A stretch of DNA of 64,000 bases from Sthenelais limicola (lineage: Eukaryota; Annelida; Polychaeta; Phyllodocida; Sigalionidae), in the NCBI GenBank assembly GCA_942159475.1, contig OW804095.1, positions 61,408,773-61,472,772 on the forward strand, read 5' to 3'. The notes under the pieces were generated by a model. That model was not told the DNA's origin, made no database searches, and saw nothing but the letters and a program-made list of their open reading frames with translations. How positions within the stretch are numbered: the first letter of the stretch is position 1; every line of letters begins with the position of its first letter. Below, in pieces: positions 22,531-34,566 of this stretch. Made by a program: the position numbers and the translations under genes.

Positions 22531-22930
22531 TGTTGAGGAATATGGCTGCGCCGTGGATTGTCCCTTTATGATGTCTGCGCTGATTATTAGCTGAAGGAGG
22601 ACAGGATGGGGCAGTAGAAAGATATATGTATACTTGGACTCTTCCTAGCTGACACGATCCATGCAGGAACCTGTTGTGTTGATGGATGCAAGAAGATAGA
22701 GTTAGTCAGTATATATAATGTAAATGGCAAAATGCGAGTAAATGACAAGTAAAGTAAAAGACTATATATATAATTCAGATGATGATTTAGTAGTATACTC
22801 ACAAAAATCATGCAGACAAGTTGGCAAGTTAAGATGCGTCTTTCTTGGTGATATAGCTTCTCGATCGTGTGCAGTGTACATGCAAAGATTTGCTTCGGGC
22901 GCCAACTTAAACTGACCCTCAACCGTCAGG
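22531..22930 (-). other. Possible two-exon transcript fragment
   Basis: On the minus strand a segment ending at 22803 is followed by GTGAGT. A second segment, 22670-22531, is preceded by ACACAACAG and followed by GTGAGT. The spacing and the strong donors look exon-like. Joined, they give no long reading frame, so this would be 5' UTR or a non-coding RNA. The support is splice consensus only. Confidence 0.2.
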
Positions 22931-25382
22931 TCCTACAGTTTTTATACTTCATTTTGACGCCTTTTTCCCAACACTCCACACAACGCATATACGATATAGC
23001 CAATCACGAGAAGGAACATCCTCCAGTGTTAATTGATAGACAAAGGTCATTAGTTGTTCCACCCCGACTGGACGAACACCCCACTACCTTTGTACCGCCC
23101 CTCAACTGGCCCATTCATGTCAATCAACTGTCACCCCTATGGAACTGACCATGCAATCCTTTACGAAGTGAATGGGTATATACCTATGATCGAGCATTTT
23201 GAAATAGTAAAGACAGCTAGACATATGATTATATAATAGATATATTAAACAAAATTTATGAATGCAATGTATTAATGTCAAAAAGATACAGACGTACAGT
23301 CATGTCCATACGATTGTCAATCAACTTGCTCGATCGTATTATGTTGAACTAAATTAATTTTCACACGAGCACATTATTAATCATATACATGTCCACTTTT
23401 TAAACAGTCTAAAAAGCCCCATATGAATAGTAATGCTCTCGGATTGCAACACATATATATATATGCATCATCTAAATTAAGAGTTAGATATAACCTCAAT
23501 GCGCAGGTATAAGAAGCAGCTCAATTGTCACGCATGCAAGTGCCAAAGTCCATGTGTCCTGATCGGAGGATGTGGGGGAATTTCGCGCCCCCCCCTGCCC
23601 CCGCCCCCAATCTGGGTGAATTTCCCTTACTTTACAGGCATATAAGTTAAAAAAGTAATTATAAATGTCCCAAAGTATACAAGCATGTGTGCACTACATG
23701 CCAAAGTGAAAATCCCTTCGCAGAGAAGCACGAGAAATATAGATAGATTTGACACGGCTTTAATTATAATTATACGTTCTAGCAAGGGACACAATTATAA
23801 CTAATATCGCTATATAGGAGTAATATAGGGTTGGATGTCTGGGAGCTATAGCTATAGGGGTTAAGGACATATATGTAATGAAGTACTCAAACAAAATCAA
23901 TATAAGGATATCTGGGGTGTGAATGAGTGACTGGAATTGGTCACATTATGTTAAATTGGTCCTGTTCTTTTCCATATGTAACATCTGCATGCACATGTGC
24001 CGCTTAATTCTTTTGGCATATAGTGGGCATGGATGCATGCTTTTTAAAATTCTCCACTAAAAGAGCGAGGCCGGGTGTTTGCTGTGGTCAAACTCCATCC
24101 TATCTCTAGTGGAAGCATATGAGACCGGTGAGAGATCGCGGGCCGAGAGAGAAGCTGTGCTCATGCAGTCTACCCCTCGAGATCTCCTTCACCATGGTTT
24201 ATCAGGCAACGACGTGTATATATATAGACCCATGTAACAATCAATAATTAATCGACTCGATCTAGATCTAGAAACATAAAGCCCATCTTGCATTGACACT
24301 TTCGAAATGATCCTATTAGCTATTAAGACAATACTGGATATCAAATGCACCATTTAAAGAGGATTGTTTTCACTTTTCTGAAGGAGAGTACAGGCCTGCC
24401 CTATAATTGCTAAAAGTAATTGCCAATGGGTAGAAGATTACGTACCTGATTCTATATTTCCCATAAGATAGGGAAAATTTGTTGGAAATGTTATTTGTAT
24501 TTATGTTAATGTCCTGTCAACCTTTGGACCCATGAGTTGCTCAAGTTGCTTAATTGTTGCGATCAACGATGAAAACATGCAGCTGTTTTAATAATACACA
24601 ACACCCCACTCGTCCCTTAAGAATTCCTCTATTTTCGAAATCACATGTTTTTGGGGGAAATAGTTGTGTAAAGACCCATCAGCCAGCTATATGCCTATAT
24701 ATGGGACCGATATACACAAGCCAGCTATATAGCTGCATTTAGCCACGGATCATTGCAACGACCGACAATTAGTGGAGCAAAAGGTTGACAGGGCATTACC
24801 AAATAGTATTAGAATTTCATTGCTTTAAAGTGCGTCTTATGGGAACTATAGAATCCCGTATTTTATACCGATTGGCATTACATATATCCTCTCCAATTAA
24901 AGGTGTTCCATAAATTTGGTCAACTTTGACTGGCATCCCTCGAGTATATGTATATTTGATGGGCGGATCGAGGTGGAAGATCTGTTGGCAGATCGGCTCC
25001 TGTCCATTTCATTTAATTGTACTAATCAAGTTGAATACAAATGTTTATATATAGTCAAAGTCAAATGTGTTGAGATAAAAATAAAAATGCATATATGCCA
25101 TGTTCCAATAGGATGTATATTATGGGGAGATTTGTACTTTTACATTATTAATTAGCAGTAATTGCATATAGGCATGTTTTTTCGCTGTGGCAAAATAAGC
25201 AAGAAATATTTCCGCCACACACAAATTCTTATCTATCACCATAATAATTCATTTGAACATCAGCTCGTACAAGTGCAAATTGTTTTCTCTATATTGAATT
25301 GCAATTAAAGAATTGTTTAATGTTTAATAGTCTTAGTTAAATTCAAGTAAGTCACTTTAAAGTGTAGAGATTTTATTTGTCT

Positions 25383-27704
25383 GAAGAAGAATTGCAATTG
25401 TGATGGCAGAGTGCATGGCCCATATTACGCATCACCCGCTGGGAATTCCCTAAGATTTGCCATTACTTCATCTTGGACCGCCGTGACATTGTTCTATCCC
25501 TATAAAATGTCAACGGCTATAATTCCTTCCTTGGTCAACCGGCCGGCTAGTTATAAGTAGCTTGACTGAAGACTATAGGTGCATACATAGGCTGCATGAA
25601 ATTCTGTGTCGGTAGCTCCATTCATTAATTAATGGATACAACAGGCGGTGCAGTGTGTCATCGATCACCAGTTAGCTCGATACATAACCGCTCCCTTTAC
25701 CGATGCTGCATGCGTGGCATGGTGCTAATTCCCTCACTAATTAATGACGAACAGGAACTATAGAGATATGCTTATTGCGCTAGCTAGCAGAACTCTATTT
25801 TTGCCGTTGGACGCAACATATACAAATATATGTTTGACAAACAACTTAACTGAAATGTTGGACTTTTATGGTCACAGATATCTATAGCTGTTAGTGTATG
25901 CATGGGCCAAACATAAGTTGATTAGTTCAGTTGTTACATTTCGGTACGTAAAGCCAAACAACAGATGAACACAAAGACCAATTAGCTATAGCCGGGGCAC
26001 TTCAATTGAATACAAATTGTATTAGCATCAATCAAACATAGATTAACGCATCTTATAATTTGAAAATATAGATACATTGACTTTTTACAATTAATTGTCT
26101 ACTTCATAGGAAAGTCGTATATATGAATAATTATAGATCGAGATGCAATGCAACTTTGTGACTTAGGATGTGTGGCGTGAGCACACTCCTCAGACACATA
26201 TACATGGAGACGGTTACATTGACATGGTGGGGATTGGTTTAACCAAAGACTGATAGTGATCCATGCAGTCGTCATTGTGGCGAGTATGGGCTATGTGTGC
26301 TGATTAGAGAGATATGTATGACATATATCATTACTATCATATCATTAAAGTTTGTTTTGATTCTTGCCATAATTGTTTTTTGCTGACCTATTTTGTGTTT
26401 TGGAGTCTTTGGCTCTTGTTATATGTGTTGATGTCAAAAGAGCAAGATTAAAATGAAGTTGTTCACCAGGGTTATTATGAGATATGAGGGAGGTAGATCG
26501 AGGGAGAGGTTGGTTAGAAAAGTTATATATTTGAAAAATGAATGGGTACAATATTTGGTGATGCATAGCGAGTGGGGTGAGTAAAAATATGATTTATACT
26601 GAAGACATAGTGAGGAACGTCATATGATGATGCATGCAGGGATGCAATGGTTGGGTCATTATACGATCTATATATGACATGTACTGCATGCATGGGCCAT
26701 ATGTGTCTTTGTTTACTAACATTGCATGCGCAGCCAATGTACTAATGGACATTTCATATGTGGGGCCTACATTTAATGGATAGATACAGTGCATGCCTAT
26801 ATATGATTGATTAATTGTATATTAGTGGATAATCGAAATTATATTGTGTACATTGGCCATATACAGAAAGCCAACAGCTAGGCTGCCACAGCGAGTTCAC
26901 AATTTAATTTGACCGTTAAATGGATATATATAGCGGGCATGCAAGGACACGCGGCCCGCTGCCATATCTCCTAACGCAGCCATTTCATCAATATATGAGA
27001 CCTGCCAACAATCAAAGTCACTATATCTATAGCTGCTTAATGTAACTCTAATGTCAGATATTAACGTTAAAGAGAGAAATATTGACAAATTCGATGTGCA
27101 CATTGTCAGACACAAATGGATATATATGGTGTGACTGATATCCAGTGTATGCAGCTGCATGAGCGATAGATCCAAACGATTTAATTTAGAGATATATATG
27201 TCATCCCGCGGAAGGCGGTGATGCAGTCCATCGGTACCCAGACGATAATAAGAGGGAATGAAAGTAGTTAGACTATATATATGATATTGTATACAAACAT
27301 GCACTAACTAATAAAGAATATCAGTATCTACTATATACACATTTCCTGAAAACACGTACATAAATGCATGTATGGAAATAGGATTGAGCAGGGTCAACTC
27401 ATGCAGGGTCGAAAAAGGTCAATATGCAGGGGGAGATTAAAATAAATGACGATTTTTTATTAGATCATGCAGTACGTTGATATAGTTTCCTGACTTTTCA
27501 ATTATATGGGATTTGGTGGAACGTATATGGATTATAGGTTATGTATTGGAGCAAGTATTGGTGGAATGTATATGCATTAGCTTTTGTATTGGAGCAATTA
27601 AGTATAAACGCAATTAATGCCCGACTCAATGCAACATACCAGAGGATTATTGTACTGAGAGACGCATATGCAGTGAGCACGCATGCACTCACTCGCTCTG
27701 TACG
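25383..27704. repeat. 2.3-kb tandem duplication, copy 1
   Basis: This copy begins GAAGAAGAATTGCAATTG and is repeated 2325 bp to the right with only a few base differences noticed by eye (for example ATATGGATTATAGG here against ATATGCATTATAGG in copy 2). It has no recognisable gene; the same meaningless short frames occur in both copies. Confidence 0.95.
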
Positions 27705-27707
27705 TAC

Positions 27708-30029
27708 GAAGAAGAATTGCAATTGTGATGGCAGAGTGCATGGCCCATATTACGCATCACCCGCTGGGAATTCCCTAAGATTTGCCATTACTTCATCTTG
27801 GACCGCCGTGACATTGTTCTATCCCTATAAAATGTCAACGGCTATAATTCCTTCCTTGGTCAACCGGCCGGCTAGTTATAAGTAGCTTGACTGAAGACTA
27901 TAGGTGCATACATAGGCTGCATGAAATTCTGTGTCGGTAGCTCCATTCATTAATTAATGGATACAACAGGCGGTGCAGTGTGTCATCGATCACCAGTTAG
28001 CTCGATACATAACCGCTCCCTTTACCGATGCTGCATGCGTGGCATGGTGCTAATTCCCTCACTAATTAATGACGAACAGGAACTATAGAGATATGCTTAT
28101 TGCGCTAGCTAGCAGAACTCTATTTTTGCCGTTGGACGCAACATATACAAATATATGTTTGACAAACAACTTAACTGAAATGTTGGACTTTTATGGTCAC
28201 AGATATCTATAGCTGTTAGTGTATGCATGGGCCAAACATAAGTTGATTAGTTCAGTTGTTACATTTCGGTACGTAAAGCCAAACAACAGATGAACACAAA
28301 GACCAATTAGCTATAGCCGGGGCACTTCAATTGAATACAAATTGTATTAGCATCAATCAAACATAGATTAACGCATCTTATAATTTGAAAATATAGATAC
28401 ATCGACTTTTTACAATTAATTGTCTACTTCATAGGAAAGTCGTATATATGAATAATTATAGATCGAGATGCAATGCAACTTTGTGACTTAGGATGTGTGG
28501 CGTGAGCACACTCCTCAGACACATATACATGGAGACGGTTACATTGACATGGTGGGGATTGGTTTAACCAAAGACTGATAGTGATCCATGCAGTCGTCAT
28601 TGTGGCGAGTATGGGCTATGTGTGCTGATTAGAGAGATATGTATGACATATATCATTACTATCATATCATTAAAGTTTGTTTTGATTCTTGCCATAATTG
28701 TTTTTTGCTGACCTATTTTGTGTTTTGGAGTCTTTGGCTCTTGTTATATGTGTTGATGTCAAAAGAGCAAGATTAAAATGAAGTTGTTCACCAGGGTTAT
28801 TATGAGATATGAGGGAGGTAGATCGAGGGAGAGGTTGGTTAGAAAAGTTATATATTTGAAAAATGAATGGGTACAATATTTGGTGATGCATAGCGAGTGG
28901 GGTGAGTAAAAATATGATTTATACTGAAGACATAGTGAGGAACGTCATATGATGATGCATGCAGGGATGCAATGGTTGGGTCATTATACGATCTATATAT
29001 GACATGTACTGCATGCATGGGCCATATGTGTCTTTGTTTACTAACATTGCATGCGCAGCCAATGTACTAATGGACATTTCATATGTGGGGCCTACATTTA
29101 ATGGATAGATACAGTGCATGCCTATATATGATTGATTAATTGTATATTAGTGGATAATCGAAATTATATTGTGTACATTGGCCATATACAGAAAGCCAAC
29201 AGCTAGGCTGCCACAGCGAGTTCACAATTTAATTTGACCGTTAAATGGATATATATAGCGGGCATGCAAGGACACGCGGCCCGCTGCCATATCTCCTAAC
29301 GCAGCCATTTCATCAATATATGAGACCTGCCAACAATCAAAGTCACTATATCTATAGCTGCTTAATGTAACTCTAATGTCAGATATTAACGTTAAAGAGA
29401 GAAATATTGACAAATTCGATGTGCACATTGTCAGACACAAATGGATATATATGGTGTGACTGATATCCAGTGTATGCAGCTGCATGAGCGATAGATCCAA
29501 ACGATTTAATTTAGAGATATATATGTCATCCCGCGGAAGGCGGCGATGCAGTCCATCGGTACCCAGACGATAATAAGAGGGAATGAAAGTAGTTAGACTA
29601 TATATATGATATTGTATACAAACATGCACTAACTAATAAAGAATATCAGTATCTACTATATACACATTTCCTGAAAACACGTACATAAATGCATGTATGG
29701 AAATAGGATTGAGCAGGGTCAACTCATGCAGGGTCGAAAAAGGTCAATATGCAGGGGGAGATTAAAATAAATGACGATTTTTTATTAGATCATGCAGTAC
29801 GTTGATATAGTTTCCTGACTTTTCAATTATATGGGATTTGGTGGAACGTATATGCATTATAGGTTATGTATTGGAGCAAGTATTGGTGGAATGTATATGC
29901 ATTAGCTTTTGTATTGGAGCAATTAAGTATAAACGCAATTAATGCCCGACTCAATGCAACATACCAGAGGATTATTGTACTGAGAGACGCATATGCAGTG
30001 AGCACGCATGCACTCACTCGCTCTGTACG
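27708..30029. repeat. 2.3-kb tandem duplication, copy 2
   Basis: This directly follows copy 1 after a three-base TAC junction and ends at CTCTGTACG. No terminal TG/CA or target duplication is seen, so this is a plain tandem duplication (real or an assembly artefact) and not an LTR pair. Confidence 0.95.
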
Positions 30030-30183
30030 GCTAACGTCACCATGCAGGCAGGCACCCGCGCCGTTTTCAGGGGGATATGGGTCAAGTTCATTTAATGGGT
30101 GTTGACAATTGTAAAAAAACAAGACAACACGTCTTGTCGGAAGTGGCCAAAATAAAATAAGGGGGAAAGAGGGGATCATGAGT

Positions 30184-30756
30184 TTAACCCATTGAGGACG
30201 GAGGCAGTTTACACATATTTTGCCTGGCTGACGGGGGCCCTTTTCCCCTTTTTTGGGCTTCAGGACGGGTGTTTAACATGAGGTTTGGGGTTTAAAAACA
30301 CTTTAAGAATATTTTCATCAAATAATATGTGTCATATGTACATCGTTTAATAGGTGTAAACAGTTATTGATCATATTTTTTCATAATTTCTAGAATTTGG
30401 ACTTCAATAATTAAAATAATGGGTCTCAATTGGGTGCAATATGGTGGCAACCTTGCTCCAAATTCACTTTCCAGCATTTACGTATGTTAGTTATGACGTC
30501 ATCATTATTGTCTCCATGACAACATACCTATAAAAATATTTCTAGTATGTTTGTATACATATATTTTAAATTTCATCAAAATCTGTTCATTTTTTATTAA
30601 GTTATGCCCCCTTCAATTTATATAAAAAGTTGATGCCTTGAGGCATCACCCCGTCCACTGAGCCAAATTATGTGTGATGCCTTGAGGCATCAGCCCGTCC
30701 ACTAAGCCATTTTGATGTTGATGCCTTGAGGCATCAGCCCGTCCTCAATGGGTTAA
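30184..30756 (+). mobile_element. piggyBac-like MITE, second copy
   Basis: TTAA at 30184-30187 and 30753-30756 bracket perfect terminal inverted repeats CCCATTGAGGACGG / CCGTCCTCAATGGG. Three units near the right end contain TGCCTTGAGGCA palindromes. It is about 90% similar to 12562-13133 and in the same orientation. Its termini match each other perfectly, so it may be the younger copy. Confidence 0.9.
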
Positions 30757-33041
30757 GTGCCGCTCTGCGAGAGGTCAATTGGTACGAATTGACTGAGGTA
30801 CCCGGCATCTCGATTTTGATAGCGCGCTCTATAGACCCTTTTCAGCTGACGTCATCAACAGCTAATCTGTGCGCGGGAACTCAACTGGAGGCAAAACTGA
30901 GCGCGCACACGCTACTCACTGCCTCCACAACACTGGAAATGCCTTAGCTCACTGTTTTAATAGTCGTTCATGTAGATTGAATCATATCAATGCTATTACT
31001 TGAAATTGCACCCACAGACTGAGACAGGATGATAAGAAATACATTGTGGTATATGAGGTTCTGCTTTGAAGGGTGTCAGTGAGTGTTGTGTGAGATATAT
31101 TGGAGTATATCAAGCTATATCCCGGGCTATGTCACTGCAGGGCACAAGCATGAAGCCTAGTGTGAGTGTACGGCAGGGAGTGGCTTGGTGCCCCGGTGAC
31201 AAATAGCTCTCCCTCCCAGCAACTCAACCAGCACACATGTACACATGTCTCAGTGTATCCTCCCCCTGTATACACTTCAGTATTTTCGTTTTCTAAAGTG
31301 GGTAAAACATCTAACTTAATCAAGTAAAACTCTGGCTATACCTCCTATAGGATATCATATTTGATCTTTTGTACATGCCCAGATAATACACAACTATACC
31401 CGATGTGCATGATTGCATGTCTTACCTAGTTTTGACCTGAACATTTTGACCTGATTCTGACCTGGTGCTTTACTAGTGGAAATCGTAAACAGTTGTGAGG
31501 CTCAAACTTGATTTTTCAATGCTCTATGGACCTGATTTATAAATGCAGTTCTCATGCTCTCCAAGATGCACTATTTATCAGGTTATAAAACACAGTTTTT
31601 AAGCTCTCAAAAATGCGCTACTAACCAGGTTATAAAATGCATTAGTGATGCACTCAGTGACACAGTTTCATCACCATTTTCCGGGTATGTTTAGAATGCC
31701 AATGATAAGTTTTTATTAGCTGACAATGAGGAAATCATACTAAATATTTATTGAATTTAGTGACTTTGTGTCTATACATTCCATTGCTTTGGTCATCCTT
31801 TCCTCCATATTAAGTATCCAATATAAGATGTTTATATAGATGAATGTAGTCAGCAGTGTTTGTGTGTGAGCACTTGAATGAGGATTGAGAGCTGGGCCAA
31901 GACCCCATAACTTATGTACTCATTTATGGTGGGGTGTTTTGATAAGAACCTTTTGAAAAAAAACCCGATAAATTATTACAGCTGATGTATGTAAGGGTAT
32001 AACATACAGTAAATGAAGGTGAATATATATGGTATCTAAATATAATATTAGAGTATTACCAGCGTTTCCATTGTCAAAGAAATTGTAAAAGCAACTAGGT
32101 CTTCAGACCCGCCACCTGGTGGGAACAGTACCAGTAACAGTCATGCGACCTGGTGAGAACGAATGGCACAATGGTAAGAATAATGGTTTGCACCATGTAT
32201 TGAGAATGATTGGTGGCATTCAAGCCTTAATTAAGGGAAACAATGATATATTGTTTCATGCCTAAATTATAATAAGTATGTTACAAAAGGGTCTGGTCGG
32301 CATAAAAGGTATCTTTTAAGATCCTGCCACATATCACTCATAACATTAGAACTCCTCCAATTCTGTCAAACATCATTATAACTGTTTTTCTATGCCCTAA
32401 TATAATGGCAACACATGAAAACAATTATTGTCACAGATCATGCCTTTTTCTGTGATGATGTTAAATGTTAATTAACAACCAATAAACATGTTGGTGGGGG
32501 GAGAAGAATCATGGTATGCCTGGTTTGCCGGTGTGGGTGATGTGGTTGGTGTTCAAGGAATGGGATAAACCCTTGTCTTGTACTGGTTGTTATTTATTTA
32601 ATCACAAGCTTTCGCCGCTAATTGGGCTACATCAGGTGTCCAATAAACATATCAATCAATCAATTTTTACAAAAAAGGTGTGCCTCCTCTATGAAACAAA
32701 CCTTAGATCTTCCTGAGGGGCCCCTAAATAATTTAACAAAAGTGTGTGTACCAACCAAAAGACGATCTATTGCGAGAGAATACATAGATGTGCAGTGTTA
32801 GAGGAAAATGAGTCACAACTGGCAAAAATTAATGATAAGTGTTCATGGGCACTGTTATTTTACTAGTGATTGACCATCAAGAAATATCGCTAACAATTTT
32901 CTCATGCATAAGAAATATTTATTAGATGTCCTAATGTTAATCATCAATGGAATCAGAGTAATCTCATCTTTTCAAATATGTTGATACCTCAAAATCCATT
33001 TTTTGCGGCTTGTGACTCATTTTTCTGTGACGCATCCCATG
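30757..33041. other. Non-coding stretch
   Basis: A slightly GC-richer patch at 30770-30960 contains TGACGTCATC (a CRE-like palindrome) and GCGCGC motifs, but I see no following gene. The rest is AT-rich. A TCACAAGCTTTCG...GGCTACATCAGG phrase near 32601-32637 recalls repeats seen near Penelope-like elements, but no GIY-YIG or RT coding is present. Confidence 0.4.
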
Positions 33042-34566
33042 TATGAGTAATTCTCCCAAACGATTGATTTCAGGTGGCCAATTCTTTAAAAAAAAGTAAA
33101 ATCTGTAGAATAATTGTTGGCACACATATAGCCTGAAATCTTTTTGCAGGGAATATCAGCATTATGCAGACAAAGTTTGGGAAGGCTGGGACAAATATTT
33201 CGATTCCTACACCTATGCTTCAGATACCTTTCTTTTTTGCCTAAATATTATTTTGCCTTTTTTGGCCATATTTAACCCAATTCATCAACAACTTAATGTA
33301 AGATTGAAGGGAATTACCGCGAAATTCGGCTAGCAAAATCAAATGAAAAGTCAGAGCTAGAGAATCTATGTTGCCCAGCAAAACAGTGCCTGGATGTGTC
33401 CCTTGTGACTACCGTTTTGTCCAAATATCCCTTTTTTAGTTTTATACACTTTCTGTGTCAATATAGAAGGATCTCTTTATTTCTAATATCTATGGCGTAA
33501 CGGCGACGCTATATGGTGTAACGGCAACATCACTACACAAGCTCTCCTCAATTTCATACATGCTCTCCTATTCCACATACTTATCAGATATAAACGATAA
33601 TAACGGCACAAATACAGCAAGTCTACATAGCAATGAAAGTGCCTTACTGGGCGCATCATAACTGTGTCATTGCACCTGGTCAGTAGTGCATCGTTGGGAG
33701 CATCAGAAGTTGTGCATGTATAAATCGGGTCCATAGAGAATTTTGTATTTATTTGAGAATCTGAGATAATAATCTCTATATCCTACATTTCTTAATAGTT
33801 CTATCACAAATAAAAGTTCAAAACGAATTCGCGCACACAACTACCATAAAATTATACATCACAATGAAGCCACAATATGTCACAATACCTGGCACTGCTC
33901 ACTCACGGCCTGGCATTCACACTCACTGTCGCGCATCTGACATTCCATTCTCTGACACTCATACTCACTCTCTTACACGTCAAGTCAAAGAAACCCCTAT
34001 ACACAAAGCTAAACGATGATATACTTCTCACACTGATATATAATTCCTCCTTTTATAATTCCCACCCCGTTCAACCTATGAAATAAGCCTTTGTGTCGCC
34101 GTTACGTCATAATTATTAGAAATAAAAGAGACCCTCCTAATTTGAGACGGTAATTGTATAGAAATAAAACGGATATTTTTACAGAAATCTTTTCAAACTT
34201 TGGTTGCAACCAGGTCCTATTTGAACAGCTAACATCGATTCCCTGGCTGTGATTTTGTCATTTGATACTGCTGGCAAAATTACTGGGTATATTTCACGTC
34301 GAAGTTTCACTATATTCTCCAATCACTTCCTTCCCTTATCTAGTTACTAATCAATTTGAGTGAAAAAATCGCTAACGTCTCACCTTATCTTGGTCACTAG
34401 CTACTTTTATGAGCTCACTACTCTAGCACTCCCCCCCTCGCATTATTAGCAGACACCCAACTCTCCTATACGCCTCAGTACCCGTGTAGGCCTTCCGCCA
34501 CCCTACCTGGGTATAGGACTTACGGCACCTGTCCCCAGCAGTAATCTGCAAAAAGGGACCTTGAAC

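Larger units (their letters stand above)
20644..25382. other. AT-rich non-coding stretch
   Basis: The diverged flank repeat lies at 20694-20850. Beyond it are TATATA runs and no convincing gene. A C-rich tract lies at 23588-23610. Two splice-flanked segments on the minus strand (22531-22670 and 22803 to about 22930) are described separately. Confidence 0.45.

Noticed and set aside
26897..29629. Identical 135-codon minus-strand frames in each half of the 2.3-kb duplication
   Set aside because: Conservation is due to the recent duplication of DNA; composition is low-complexity (His, Tyr, Ile, Ser) with no domain or splice context.
25383..30029. Tandem 2.3-kb repeats as a pair of giant LTRs
   Set aside because: No interior between them, no TG...CA ends, no primer site or target duplication.
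30590..30752. Short repeated palindromes as a CRISPR array
   Set aside because: Only three units, in a eukaryotic MITE, with spacers that are themselves repeated.
30726..30947. Plus-strand 73-codon frame next to a CRE-like TGACGTCATC
   Set aside because: It starts inside the MITE and shows no domain or splice structure; kept only as a GC-richer patch.
32590..32645. Penelope-like element
   Set aside because: Only a short phrase (CACAAGCTTTCG ... CTACATCAGG) is present; no RT or GIY-YIG coding nearby.
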